From contig QPMI01000517.1 of NCBI GenBank assembly GCA_004431415.1, positions 1-64,000 on the forward strand: a DNA stretch of 64,000 nucleotides, read 5' to 3'. The notes under the pieces are model-generated. The model was given only the letters and a program-made list of their open reading frames with translations. It searched no databases and had not been told where the DNA came from. Of this stretch, positions 11,901-21,700 are shown piece by piece (positions within the stretch are counted from its first letter, which is position 1; every line of letters starts with the position of its first letter). The stretch comes from Cyanophora paradoxa (taxonomy: Eukaryota; Glaucocystophyceae; Cyanophorales; Cyanophoraceae). Position numbers and translations under genes: made by a program.

Positions 11901-13192
11901 GGTTTCCCCGTCTGCTTCTTGTCGTTGGCCGGTGCAGGTATAGCTGCCGTGTATGCCGAGTTCGGGTTCGGTTGTCCGGAGCTTGGATGAGTGTAAACCG
12001 CGGACGCCCCGAGGGGTGCCCGGCTTGAACTCTTCCTACGCTTCGAATGTCCCGAGCTGGAGTCAGAGCCGTCAGAGTCGTCTGAGCTCTGCGATTGCCG
12101 TCGTGCACGTTGCTCCCGTCGTTGTTCCCGGCGCTGTTCCCGCTCGACTCGAGAGATCTTCTTGGAAGACTTAGCCTCCCCAGTCGATGCCGAGCGGACC
12201 TCGACGAAGAGGCCAGGTGGTATAGCGGCGAAGGCGTCGGTCATGAAAGAAGCAAGCTTCATTTCCCTGAAGTCTGCTGAAGCGTCGTCCTCGGGTTCGT
12301 GTTCGAGGGCGATCCGCTTCAATTCAGGTATCTTGTCGCGGGCGTTCAGGAAGTTACGGTACCGGTTGTGACCCTCCTGGGTGTTCATGTTGGTGTAAGA
12401 TCCCCCACTGTGCCCAGCGCGTCGGTTGATCTGGCTCTCCAGCGTCTTCACAATGTCGATGGGCTTCATCTTCTGTCCGTCTGGGAGGAGGGTCGAGGAT
12501 GGGAGTAAGTCGTGTACGGCCTTCAGCGCGTCGGGTAAAGGACTGCCGTCGTAAGGTGACTTGAGGCGCGTGTCCAAGGCCTCACTCTCCTCGGGGCTAA
12601 TCTTGCTGATGAGGAATCGCATGTATGAGGGGAGGCCCTTGATCGTGCCGGGTTGATCGAGCGCGGCTTCAGCGCTCTCAAGTTCGGCGTTGGCCTTCTT
12701 AAGGCGTTCCAGTAACCGCTGCCCGTTGAAGCTCTGCCTCTCCGTCTTGCTCATGGCCAAGATGCGCTTGCCGAGCTCCTGGCATCTCTCGTCGGCCGCC
12801 TCCTTGGCGTTGACCTTGACAGCGGTGCCTTGCACAAGGGTCGATACGATGGACCTGAGGCCTGCCGACAGGGCTTGCAGTAGAACAAGGAGGAGGGCGA
12901 GGCTCTTCTGAGAGCCGTCGTTCTCGGTCGAGTACTTCTTGGGGTCCGATGCAGCAATGGCGCGGCCGTCGTTGATATGAGTAATGACGCCCTCAGGTTT
13001 GAGGGGCTGGCCGGGGCTGGTGGCGATGAGCCCCTCCGCAATCTTCACGCGCGTCGGGGGCTCTGCGTCGACTCCGCCGCGTAGCTGCGAGGACTCCGCA
13101 CGGTTGGTCGCCGCAATCTCAGCCGAGTCGCCGTACGCGTGCGTCGGCACCGGGTTCCGGATGCGGGAGCCGCCATGCTCGTCGCGGTTCAT
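8852..13192 (-). CDS. Gag-like polyprotein with two CCHC zinc knuckles
   Basis: The frame is open from 13381, but the first Met beyond the leader repeats is at 13192, which I take as the start (about 1446 residues). An N-terminal helical, charged region is followed by an arginine/serine-rich stretch. Next comes a candidate zinc site (CWRC...C...H), then two nucleic-acid-binding knuckles of the CX2CX4HX4C type, CFNCQGYGHRQSEC and CRLCNSTEHLQANC, around 11440-11560. A Gly/Arg-rich tail resembling RGG boxes follows. The C-terminal half has proline/threonine-rich repeats (APATAGA-like) and a region with conserved-looking Cys and His residues. This is how a nucleocapsid protein looks, but it is two to three times longer than usual gag proteins. 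Most of the C-terminal half has no recognised family. Confidence 0.75.
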   Translation of the reverse strand: MNRDEHGGSRIRNPVPTHAYGDSAEIAATNRAESSQLRGGVDAEPPTRVKIAEGLIATSPGQPLKPEGVITHINDGRAIAASDPKKYSTENDGSQKSLALLLVLLQALSAGLRSIVSTLVQGTAVKVNAKEAADERCQELGKRILAMSKTERQSFNGQRLLERLKKANAELESAEAALDQPGTIKGLPSYMRFLISKISPEESEALDTRLKSPYDGSPLPDALKAVHDLLPSSTLLPDGQKMKPIDIVKTLESQINRRAGHSGGSYTNMNTQEGHNRYRNFLNARDKIPELKRIALEHEPEDDASADFREMKLASFMTDAFAAIPPGLFVEVRSASTGEAKSSKKISRVEREQRREQRREQRARRQSQSSDDSDGSDSSSGHSKRRKSSSRAPLGASAVYTHPSSGQPNPNSAYTAAIPAPANDKKQTGKPNYNYPRVEKITAIKQREGYHRAEKPKHRGTNHDFYCWRCPDNLPPAERHHYADDYLECPRHDYRYKLLEMIQSGDNNPIVRMAAETCKIPTGSNGQTAPTQPTQNAAANPTSNLQCFNCQGYGHRQSECTQPKKCRLCNSTEHLQANCPRNGNRDGGGGAGGGNKDTYPWGRGDRGGRGGRGGGRGGGRGGGRGGGGGPSSRPPLGITANDNPTTTTDAPKTPATTPAPTCPSDTTTPLTTGVPQTPATTPAPVGPPGTTASLHTPTVPTTATQAPATMPAPTNPVETPVLQTVPVHVAQPVPMGEVPAPTTTSAPAPTSTPTEQQIAELVQEARTRATKPHFQPRPVNVTQALYDLQREEVRVSAVTSTVLDKVNRALAKMANLGARAATPTRPKSNKYTTKFGFIRERISAITQAAAIPVRRIEVDKNATKTCWNTDTCAEHLQGPLVKTLQDVTARAANLGLEIAATKAALTSKGGKTTNVSTAKAHDGQPPVASTAQKPVVEHATPVISPTVNQIVEPAECIAEYVGPLTTYLREVLGYMHRRRLANPVYFREVPGSAWFTHGFPGCDFRQAFIDAVLYCPQLKHITILFGHKGAGLCATAAGAREQALQNGSTDVDDVTMLHRYPIPHEHVRPIFHHALDYNVNKLAAPQRQHHPLAETAGESDLSTFPDVVQYEPHGDVGGETTFIHECCDRCKPITIQQSAAGALEPREIHGQSRQPSNGPADRALHLHLTTLVDSLRSLGQAHPANAAAGRPQYITLLKRTAVQAFWNGNPVAGTDMDRPCVPDARPLSGDRDHEHWDTLAEHPVQQPPDLTDRLNLTTAIRATILRRTTSADLILLNEWAKRTANAINTGAWQQAVNWTRRDRPSDNYNLERTLAPATAGAVPVPTTRDITPAPATAGAITVPTARDSVPAPTTAGAVHVPPPPHSTPTPAIADGVAQPPPTSLEMPLDRGTQWTSEQVSLIRGWAESVHNRTRRENVDLWELYNCSPTAALTWIVTMMPPRRTPR

Positions 13193-13235
13193 GTTGACGT
13201 TGATGGTCTCTGAGTGATTTCGAAGACCGTCGGTG

Positions 13236-13815
13236 AACGGAGCGCAGCCGCTGCGTGAGCGGGTGTGATCTGAAGTAAGATGTACGGTGGTGATGGTCCT
13301 GAGAGCTGAGGTGCTCCGTAGACCGGCGACGAAGTCGAGGATGATCTTCTGAGCGGGGTGCTCTGAAGATCGACGACGCACAGATCTCAGCCGCTACGTG
13401 AGCGGGTGTGATCTGTAAAAATAGATGACGGGGTGGATGATCTTCTGAGCTGAGGTGCTCTGAAGATCGACGACGCACGGATCTCAGCCGCTACGTGAGC
13501 GGGTGTGATCTGTAAAAATAGATGACGGGGTTGATGATCTTCTGAGCTGAGGTGCTCTGAAGATCGACGACGCACAGATCTCAGCCGCTACGTGAGCGGG
13601 TGCGATCCGTACAAGTTGACGAGGGGGTTGACGGTGGCCTTCTGAGCGGGGTGCTCGGAAGATCGACGTACAGATTTCAGCCGCTACGTGAGCGGGTGCG
13701 ATCCGTACAAGTTGACGACGGGGTTGACGGTGATCTTCTGAGCGGGGTGCTCTGAAGATCGACGTACAGATTTCAGCCGCTACGTGAGCGGGTGCGATCC
13801 GTACAGGTTGCTCGT
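13236..13815 (-). repeat. 96-97-bp tandem repeat in retroelement leader
   Basis: About six imperfect copies share the core CCGCTACGTGAGCGGGTG and a GATCTTCTGAG...GCTCTGAAGATCGACG block. The ATCTCAG/ATTTCAG core recurs at 13384, 13481, 13578, 13674 and 13770, giving periods of 97, 97, 96 and 96 bp. A more diverged copy lies at 13236. The array sits directly upstream of the gag-like start on the element's sense strand. Confidence 0.9.
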
Positions 13816-14460
13816 TTACGTCCTGCGTGTCACGTACGCGGCGTATGCCGGTGTGTCCGTAACGTACTGCGTCGCGATCGCGGCCGCCGTGTGGCCGACT
13901 ACGAGGGCGAGGGCAGTCGAGCAGTCACTGCGTGTCGTTGGCCGAGCTGCTGACAGTGTTGTCAACAGCTGCGGAGCTCTCAGCGCGCGTGCACGAGCAC
14001 GACGATCGCGACGAGAGTACGACACGACAGCGACAGCAACGTGCAGTGCAGATCGCGCACCGATACACGTTGCCCTTTAGGCGTAACGAGCCGCAAGTCA
14101 CGGGTCGCTACACGTAAAGGTCGAGTGATTTCGCCTCACTCTCTCCTGCACTGGGGCAGCGAGCCGCAAGACACGGGTCACTGCCTGCAGCGAGTGTTCG
14201 TTCCCGCACGTGTCCTGCGTAGAGCAAGGCACGCCGCGCGACAAGTTTGGCGAAGGGACAAGGAAGTCAGCTCCGTCAGTTAGGTCGTGCTCCGGCCGGT
14301 CGGCGCGTCCAGCGGGCACGCGGTCGTGTAGTCTAGCACGTCCGTCGAGGATGACGCACTCTCCTCCCGCGGGTTCACGCCAGGTGGCGGCGGGTCGTTG
14401 TCGAACCGCCGTCAGGCCAGCGATCGTCCCGGCGAGGGTCAAATAGGCTTAGTTAGTGTC
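13816..14460 (-). other. Probable 5' end or LTR region of the retroelement, boundary unresolved
   Basis: No convincing coding sequence is present. A motif GAGCCGCAAG(T/A)CACGGGTC occurs twice, near 14089 and 14160. The region would be the LTR and primer-binding area, but the 3' LTR is outside the window and no clear tRNA primer complement was found. Confidence 0.3.
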
Positions 14461-14917
14461 CCAATGTGATCCCAGCCCCATGCCTAGGCAGCAGGCGCGC
14501 AGGCGTAGCACGAACGGGTCGCAGCTGGGCTTCTTACAGGACTGAGGGGGTATCGAACAACGTAGGGGGGGGGTACAGAATCTGTCTACGAACCGGCAAC
14601 GCCGGAGGAGTCCTAGGCACTGCGGAGGTACCGGCAAGTCTATGAGCTATTGAGAAGTGCTACAGCCTCAGCCCGCGCACTAGCACTATACTACAGAGTG
14701 GCTCGAAGGCCTGAATTTCGCGTCCCGTCGAGCCCCCAGTTTCTGAGAATTCGAAGCGCCCGCATGTGTCTCGATTCGATATCGATACGTATTCGATCTG
14801 TGTCATTATAACGTGCCCTGATCATGATGCCATGATGGCTCCCTATGCGGATGCACTAAACTAGCTACTAGCCTAAGTCGATGGGCCGGGGATCGCACGG
14901 CCGCGCCGCCCCATCAT
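14461..14917. other. Intergenic spacer
   Basis: This stretch separates the retroelement from the stop of the axonemal-like gene. I see no gene in it. It holds a short poly-G run near 14560-14570 and the 3' flank of the minus-strand gene. Confidence 0.5.
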
Positions 14918-17900
14918 CTATCGCCGCTTGGCGACGACGACCGTCTGGCCGTACTTCGTGTGCAGGTGGGCAATGAGGCGCTGCCGCTCCGCCGTGGCGG
15001 CCGCCGCCGCCGCCAGCCGCTGCCGGATCCAATCAGATCAAATCAGATCGAATCCGATCCAAGAGGATCGAATCACGGACCTGGCGGGCGATGGACATGA
15101 GGGCGTCCCGCTCGCTCGTCGCGCGGGGCGCCGTCGTCGGTGCTGTGAACGAAACAGTCGCTAAGAGAGAGAGAGAAGAGCGGAGCGAAGAAGCAGGGGG
15201 CGGAGCGAGCGGAGCGCACCGGGGGCGCGGAGGCCGCCGGACACAAGGGCGCGGCGCGCAGCCATCTTCGAGAAGTCGGGCGAGTGGTGCCGCTGGGCCC
15301 CGATGAGGGCGTCCTTGGCGCCCGGCGCCGCCTCGCCCGTGGGGAGCTCGCCCGTCCCCGCCGGCTTCGGCGTCAGCATCCGCGCCCGCGCCTCGCGCGA
15401 GAGCTGCCGCTCGATGCGGAAGCCCGGCGTCCGCCCCGCGAGCTGCCCGCCCGAGGAGGAAAGTGAGCTCGGATCAAATCAGAGCAGATCGAATCAGCTT
15501 TGCTCGCTCGCTCGCACCCGGTCGGCGCTGCCCGGGGCGTCGTAGACGAGGCTGTGGGCGTACTCGAAGGAGCCCTCCTGCCGCTTCAGCGCCGTCGCCG
15601 CCTCGTGCGCCTCGGGAAGAAGCGCGGCGGCCGCCGCGTGCGAGGCCGAAGCGGAGCCGGCGACAGAGGGCGCCGCCGCCGGCGGCTGGCGGAAGGCGGC
15701 GCCGGCGGAGGCGGGCCGCGAGGCGGCGGCGCCCCGCGAGAGGCGGCCCGAGGCGAGGCCGAAGCCCGCGGCGGAGCTGGGCCGCGTGCTCCCCGCGGTG
15801 CGGGGGCGCGAGCCGGCCGCCGAGGCGCTGCCCGAGGGCGAGGAGAGCATGTTGGCCGACCCGGGCCGCCCCAGCATCGCGTGGAACTCGCCCGTGTTCC
15901 GCGCCCGCTTCTTCCCGTACTCCAACGCCCCGTCGTACTGCGAGGAAAAGGCTCTATGAGAGAGGGGTACGTCGAGAAAGCATGAGATGATTCGAACCAT
16001 GAGGTTGTGGGCGTAGGGCCCCGTGGACTGCGGGCGCATGACGCGGCCGTGGGAGGGGAACGTGTTCTGCGTGAAGTCGCGGGAGGCGTTGGACCGGTTC
16101 TCCTCGGCCCGCGTCAGGTTGTTCTTGAAGAGGACGTCGTAGGGGCGCCTCGTCACGAGCGACTCGCTGCAGTCCAGGCGCGCCGCGGGGTGCGCCTCGC
16201 CCGAGGCGGAGGCGGAGGCGGAGGCGGCGGCCGAGGCGGGGCGGGAGGCGGGGCCGCCCTGGCCGTCCGCGGCGGCCCGAGAGCCGGTGGGGCGTCCCGG
16301 GCGACCTGCGCGCGCGCGGGCGGGCGGCGGTGGGCGGCGGGCGGCGGGCAGCCGGCGCGGGGCGGCGCGGGGCCTAGGACCCGGGATGGCTGGGGCGGAC
16401 CTGGCGGGAGAAGTCGGGGACGAGGATGTTGCGGCCCGAGACGGCGTCCACGCCCAGCGGGTCCGCCGCGCTGCGGGCGAGGCGGCGGCGAGGTCAAGGC
16501 ACGCTTCAAGGGCGGAGGCACAGCCATAGCTTAGTGGATAGAGCTTAGGTCGTGGATAGAGCTTAGTAGCTGCATAGCCACGTGATGCTTTAAGATGCCC
16601 TAAGTCTTCTCCCGCTAGCCACAAGCTAGCCGCAAGCTGGGCCGAGCCGGCGGGGTTGGGACGTCTCTTTGAGGCGGGCCGGGCCGGACCTGTAGACGAG
16701 GTTGTGGGCGTGCGCGAAGGCGTGCTCCTGCTCCTGCGCCGCCCGGCTCACCCGCTGCTCCCGCGGCACCTGCGGGCGAGGGAGGGAGGAGGCTCAGAGG
16801 AGGAAGAACACGATAGAGAGCTCGATCCCGGAGCACCTGGAGCTTGAAGGGGACGCCCCCGCTCGCCGAGCCTGGCCTGGAGGAGGCGCGCCCGGAGCCG
16901 GAGCGGAGCGCGAGCGCCGGGTCGGGCGGCTGGTAGACCCCGTCCGACATCTGGAGCGGGGTGTGCCGCGGGATCGGCGCCGACCGGTCGCCCGTCTTCG
17001 AGAAGTCGTACACGGGCGTCCTCCTCGCCACGACCTGTCAAGAGATTAATAATTAGACGAGATTAAGCGTTCTCTGATTAAGTGCCTCCTCCTTCGGCTC
17101 GTAGGCGACGTCGGGGGCCTCGCCAGCCTTGGGGGGGAAGAGCCGCCCCGAGGGGGGGCGCTCGCGGGAGGGCGAGCGGAAGGCGCTGGAGGGGCGGAGG
17201 GGCTTCTCGGGGGGCGCCTCGAAGAGCCGGTCGGAGGGCGGCGGGGAGGGCGGCCGGTCGCGGGGCGGCGTGGAGGCGCGCGGGGCGAAGGTGGGTACGT
17301 GCTGGGCCTTGTCGATGACCCCGAAGCGGGGGCGGTAGTGCCCGATGGGGGGGGCGTCCTCGGGGGGAGGGCGCGGGTCGGGTGGGATGGCCGGCGTGCC
17401 GTCCGGGGTCTCGCGGAACCCCCGCCCGGACCGGTACGTCGTTCGGAAGTAGTGGGAACTGCGTACCCCGGCCTGCGCGGGGCGTCGGCGTCGGCGTCGC
17501 CGGCGGAAGGCGGGGCGGGGCCGGGCGGCGCGGGGGCGGGGCGGCGCGTGGCGGGGCGTGCTATCCTTGCGATCTTATCTAGTTTATGTTAAGAATAACT
17601 GGTTCTTTGGTCGCTGATGGCGGGGGGAGGGGGCGGAGCGCACCGGCGCGGAGCGCGGCCGGTACCACTTTGCGGAGCGCGCGGCGAGGCGGGAGGCGGT
17701 GCTCTTGCCCGGGGCCCAGCGCCCGCGCCGCGCCGCCTCCTCGGCGGCGTCTACCCCCGGAGAGTCGCCGTCGCCGCCGTGGCCATGGCCAGGCGCCTCG
17801 TCCGAGCGCGCCGGCGGCGCGGCGGGGGCGACGCCGTGGTACTCGATGGCCCGGTACTTGGGGCGGCTGTGCGCGAGCTCGAGGAGCGACATGTTGAGGC

Positions 17901-18399
17901 TCGCCGCGTTCACGGTCTGCAGCGGGCGGAACGGGCCGGCGGACGCGGGCCGCCGCTCCGCCGCGGAGGAGGAGGCCGCCGATGTCGGCCGCGGGCGGCG
18001 CACGCCGGCCTGCGGCCCGTCCATCGCATCCAGCCCGTCCGGGCCCTGCATCGCCGAGAGGCGCGGCGAGGAGGAGATGGGCTTGTCGCGCCCCCGGTCC
18101 ACGTTGTAGTCGAAGAGCTCCTCGGCATCCTGCGCCGCGTCGCCCGTCCCGTAGTCCTCCAGGATCTTTGGGCCGTCGCCCTGAGCGTACGACGACCGGA
18201 CCCCCGCGCTCCTTTCTGCTCGGGCCGCGTCAGGGCCGGCACCCTAGCCCGCGCGGGGCGAGCGGCGGCGGCACGCACCCCGCTCCTCGCGCGTCTTCAG
18301 ACCTGCGCCGCCGATTGCTACATAGCCCGCGCGGGAGACGGCCGGAGCAGGTTGCAGGAGGTCCGTCAGGTCCGCCGACAGGCGGCCGAGGGACGCCAT
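14918..18399 (-). CDS. Candidate axonemal/ciliary repeat protein, 11 exons, 831 residues
   Basis: Exons (minus): 18399-18279, 18215-17644, 17472-17086, 17034-16837, 16769-16690, 16470-16401, 16258-15998, 15937-15518, 15442-15220, 15142-15081, 15019-14918. All ten junctions keep phase. One intron (after 17086) starts GC, the others GT. The start MASLGRLSADLTDLL is the first Met of the open reading. The protein is rich in Ser, Pro, Arg and Ala, with many RPSSA/RPASA motifs. Recurring elements are GHYRPRFGVIDK...VPTF, RRTPVYDFSK, ILVPDFSRQ, HHSPDFSK, and three YAHNL(M/V)Y/YAHSLVY copies each preceding an exon end. Such short aromatic/proline repeats are common in microtubule-inner and other axonemal proteins, but I cannot name an orthologue. 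The C-terminus is an Ala-rich, basic helix. The acceptor of the 16258 exon lies in low-complexity sequence and is the least certain. Confidence 0.65.
15020..15080 (-). repeat. Intron with GATCY pentamer repeats
   Basis: The 61-nt intron between the last two exons of the minus-strand gene reads on its sense strand as degenerate GATCTGATTT units. A similar shorter run lies in the intron at 15443-15517. The same motif fills an intron of the divergent transporter gene at 20999-21073. Confidence 0.8.
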
Positions 18400-18751
18400 G
18401 CTGAAGCTTTGGGCAGGCCCCTCTGGCCCACAGCTAACTCCGCTAGCTGCGGCTGCTGCCGGCGGGCGGCGGGCTAACTTGGCTAAGTTGGGCTATCTTA
18501 GCTGCAGGCTCTGAGGCGGCTCGGCGCTCGTTCTGCGCTGTCTAGCAGCAACGCTGGTCTTTGAAAAGCGCCCAGGGAGCGACTGGACGCCCGAGGCCAC
18601 AACGTTGCGAGTGTGGGGGATGGAACCGGGGGTACGCTAGCGGAGCGACGTCATAGCAGATCGTGGCCTAGCGGGCTTTCGTCTTGTTAAGTACCGGCAG
18701 CAGATCACTATCAGCGCTTTGCGCCTCCAGCGACCCTCCGTTGTCGTCGCG
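18400..18751. promoter_or_regulatory. Short divergent (bidirectional) promoter region
   Basis: The 352 bp lie between the start codons of the axonemal-like gene (minus) and the ABC transporter (plus), so both promoters and 5' UTRs must fit here unless upstream non-coding exons exist. No TATA box was recognised. The segment 18440-18500 holds TTGGCTAAGTTGGGC-like direct repeats. Confidence 0.5.
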
Positions 18752-21700
18752 ATGTTTCAGGCGTCGGCGCTTCCGGCTCGGCAGCACGCGCCGGCCGCAC
18801 CGCAGCCAGCCTGCTCGTACACTCCGCGCGCGTGCGCTAACAGCTTGGCCGGCCCAGCGCGTGCTCGTCGGCCGATCGGCTGCGCGCACGCCGTCGACCG
18901 CACGGCGTTCCTGGGCGGCGCGGCGCGCCTGCACAGCGCTGCAAGGCATCCGTTCAGCACAAGAACATCGAGGCCGTTCTTCGTCGCCGGCGCCGCCGCG
19001 GGCCAGGCCAGCGCCAGCGCCGGGGCGCCGAGCGCTTCGCGTGCGGCGGGGGACATCGATGCGGGGGAGGAGCGCATGTCGCTGCCGGCGCGGCTGTTCG
19101 CTCGGATCCTCGACGGCATCTTCGCGAGGCGGGGCGAGGAGGCGCGGACGGCGTGGCAGCTGATGCGGCCGGAGTCGGGGCGCCTGGCCCGCGGCCTCGC
19201 GAGCGCAGCGGTCGCGACCACGACGAACGTCATATCGCCGCTGCTCTTCGGCTCGCTCATCGACAGCGTCGTGCGCGCCCGACGGCCCCGCGCGCCCCGC
19301 GTCGCCCGCCATCCTACAGCTCAGCCGCGCGCGCGCGCAGTTCGCGGGGGACCGGGCGCGCTTCTGGCGGACGGTCGCCGGCATGGTCGTCATCTACGTC
19401 CTGGAGCCGCTGCTGACGGCCCTCTACGTCTCCAACATGTCCGCCGCAGGCGAGCGAGCCAGCGAGCCCGGCCCTCATCAGACCGACAGATAGATAGATC
19501 TTCAAAGAATTTAGAAGCTTCCTAACAGTTTCGCAGGCGAGCGGTCCCTGGAGCGACTCCGGCGGGCCCTCCTCGCCGCCCTCCTCCGCGAGCGTATCCA
19601 GTTCTTCGACGAGACCCCCGTGCGCTGTACCCCCCTACCCCCGCTCGCCCCCCTTCCCTCCTCGATTTGAAAATTCGATGCCACCCCTGCCGACCCTCGC
19701 GCCCTCTTTAATTCGATCCGCTTCCCGCCCGCTCTACCCCCCAACCCCCCCCCCCCTCCACCCCCACCACCCACCTCTACCCCTCCTCCGTTCTCTCGCA
19801 CACCCCCTCCTCCCCCCGCTTCCCTCCCTCTCGTACCCCCCGCCTCGGCTGACTCTCGGGGCAGGCTGCGTCGATCGGGGGCGTGCTGGGGGCCGACGTG
19901 GCCTCCCTGAAGGTGCCCCCGTCCGAGCTCCCAGCCTCTAAGCCAACGAAAGCCTGTCGCCCCCTGTCGCCTGTCGCCCCAACGAAAGCTCCAAGCTCAC
20001 AATCAAAGCTCATAGCCTCTAAGCTAACGAAAGCCCATAAGCCTCTTAGACTAAGCCAATGAAAGGTAATGAAAGCCGAAGCTCTAACCTCTTGCCCTCC
20101 GCTGCCCGCCCTCGGCTTGTCGCCCCCTGGCCTCCTGACCCCCCCCCCTTCCCCCCCCCGCAGGGCCTGTGGCTGGGGAACCTGCAGCGGGACCGCGGCC
20201 TTCGCGCCCTCCTCGAGCTCTCCGCAGGCTCCCTCGTCCTCCTCCGCCTCAACGCCGCCGTACCCCCCCACTCCCCTCCCCCCGTCCCTTCTTCCCCCCC
20301 CCCCAATTTATATCATCATAGCTTTACGCCCTCTACCGCTCTACCCGCCTCCCCCTGCCCCCTTCCCTCCCCCCCCCCCCCTTCTCCGCTCCCTTCTCCG
20401 TGAGCTCTCCCCCCCCCCCTCCCTCCCCTCCCTTCCCCTCCTCCCTACCTACCTCCTTCCTACCCTACCCTCCCCAGCCCCTTCTCCTCTCCCCCCCCTT
20501 CCCTGCTGCGCCTCGGCTGACTGCGTTCGCAGCTCGCGCTCCCGTTCCTCCTCGTGCTGGGCCCCGTCGCAATGATCGCCGTCATGCGCGCCCCCCCCCC
20601 CCCCTCCTTCCCCCCCCCTCCCCTGACTTCGTTCGCAGCTTCGGGACGCGGGCGGTGGCGCTGGCGGGGGAGGAGGCCCGCGCCGTCGGCGGCGCCAACG
20701 CCCTCGCCGGTGCCCTTCCCGTCCCCTGTCGTTTATAATTAGCTTCGCTAACTGTTGTCGCTCAGGTGAGGTCGTGTCCAACGTGCGTATCTTATCTCGG
20801 CCCGGCACAGCTTAGCGCCGCACGGCTCGGCTCAGACTCAGATCCGCTCAGATCCGGACGGTGCGGACCTTCTCGTCCTCGGTCCAGGCGGCCATCGCGG
20901 ATCGCTTCGGGGAGGAGGCGGGGCGCGCGGGGCGCGCCGCCCGCGCCGCCGGCCGCGCCGCCGGCCTCAAGGAGGCCGTCACCCGCGCCTCCATAAACGT
21001 GCGCTCAGATCTGATCTGATCCGATCCGATCCGATCCGATCTGATCCGATCTGATCTGATCTGATCTGAGCAGCTGACGATCCTGGCGGTGGCCGTGTTC
21101 GGCGGCCGCCTGGTCCTCGCGGGGCGCATGCGGCCCGGCGTGATGAGCTCGTTCCTGGGGTACAGCTTCTCGCTCAACTTCGCCCTGCAGGGCCTCTCCT
21201 ACTCCGCCTCCGACCTTCGGAACGCCGCGGGGCCGGCCTCCCGTGTCCTAGGGACCCTCCTCCGCGCCCCGGCTCCGGAGGAGAAGGAGGCTTCTTCCAA
21301 CTCCTCCCCCCCCTCCCCCTCCTCCCCCTCCTACTCCTCCTCGGCCGAAGGGGAGGGTCGTACCCCCACGCCGGCGGCGCTCCACGGGCGGGTGGCCTTC
21401 CGCGGCGTTCGGTTCCGGTACCCGTCCCGGCCCGAGACCCTCGTCCTCGACGACCTCTCGTTCGAGGCCCGCCGGGCCCCTTTCTTTTCTCTCGTTCTCC
21501 CCCTTGTTCTATTTATAGGAGCGCAGATTGAACCCGGGCAGAAGCTTGCCCTCGTGGGGCCCTCCGGCGCCGGCAAGGTTCTACCCCTCTCGCTTCCCCC
21601 TATCCCTCCGCCCCCTGAACTCACTCGCCCCCCCCCCCCCCCCCCCCTCTCCTGCCCCCCGGCCCTCCCCTCCCCCCCCTCAGAGCACGGTGACGCACCT

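Larger units (their letters stand above)
1..13815 (-). mobile_element. Very large LTR-type retroelement, 5' part, truncated by window edge
   Basis: Read on the minus strand this block has the order tandem-repeat leader, gag-like ORF with two CCHC zinc knuckles, long unknown regions, then an aspartic protease (DTGA motif near 550). That order is typical of LTR retroelement polyproteins. Reverse transcriptase, RNase H and integrase would lie beyond position 1 and are not visible, so the superfamily (Ty3-like or other) cannot be assigned. About 11 kb separates the zinc knuckles from the protease, far more than in ordinary elements. Two long frames are open (about 4.3 and 3.4 kb), while 3.4-7.5 kb is broken by several frameshifts, so this copy is partly decayed. 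No pair of long terminal repeats can be shown because only one end is present. Confidence 0.8.

Noticed and set aside
13236-13815. CRISPR-like array
   Set aside because: The units are contiguous 96-97-bp tandem copies without unique spacers, in a eukaryotic retroelement leader.
15463-16534. Several 160-175-codon plus-strand ORFs
   Set aside because: They are antisense to phase-consistent exons of the minus-strand gene and consist mostly of Arg/Gly/Ala.
16510-16560. tRNA A-box-like sequence TAGCTTAGTGGATAGAGC
   Set aside because: There is no B box at the proper distance and no cloverleaf; it lies in an intron of the axonemal-like gene.
15494-16624. Single 376-codon minus-strand ORF as one exon
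   Set aside because: It reads through introns. Splicing at 16401, 16258, 15998 and 15937 gives a phase-consistent protein with repeated motifs and removes the low-complexity part.
19271-19319. Frameshift in the ABC transporter after LIDSV
   Set aside because: A 49-nt GT-AG intron explains the frame change exactly and keeps the family alignment.
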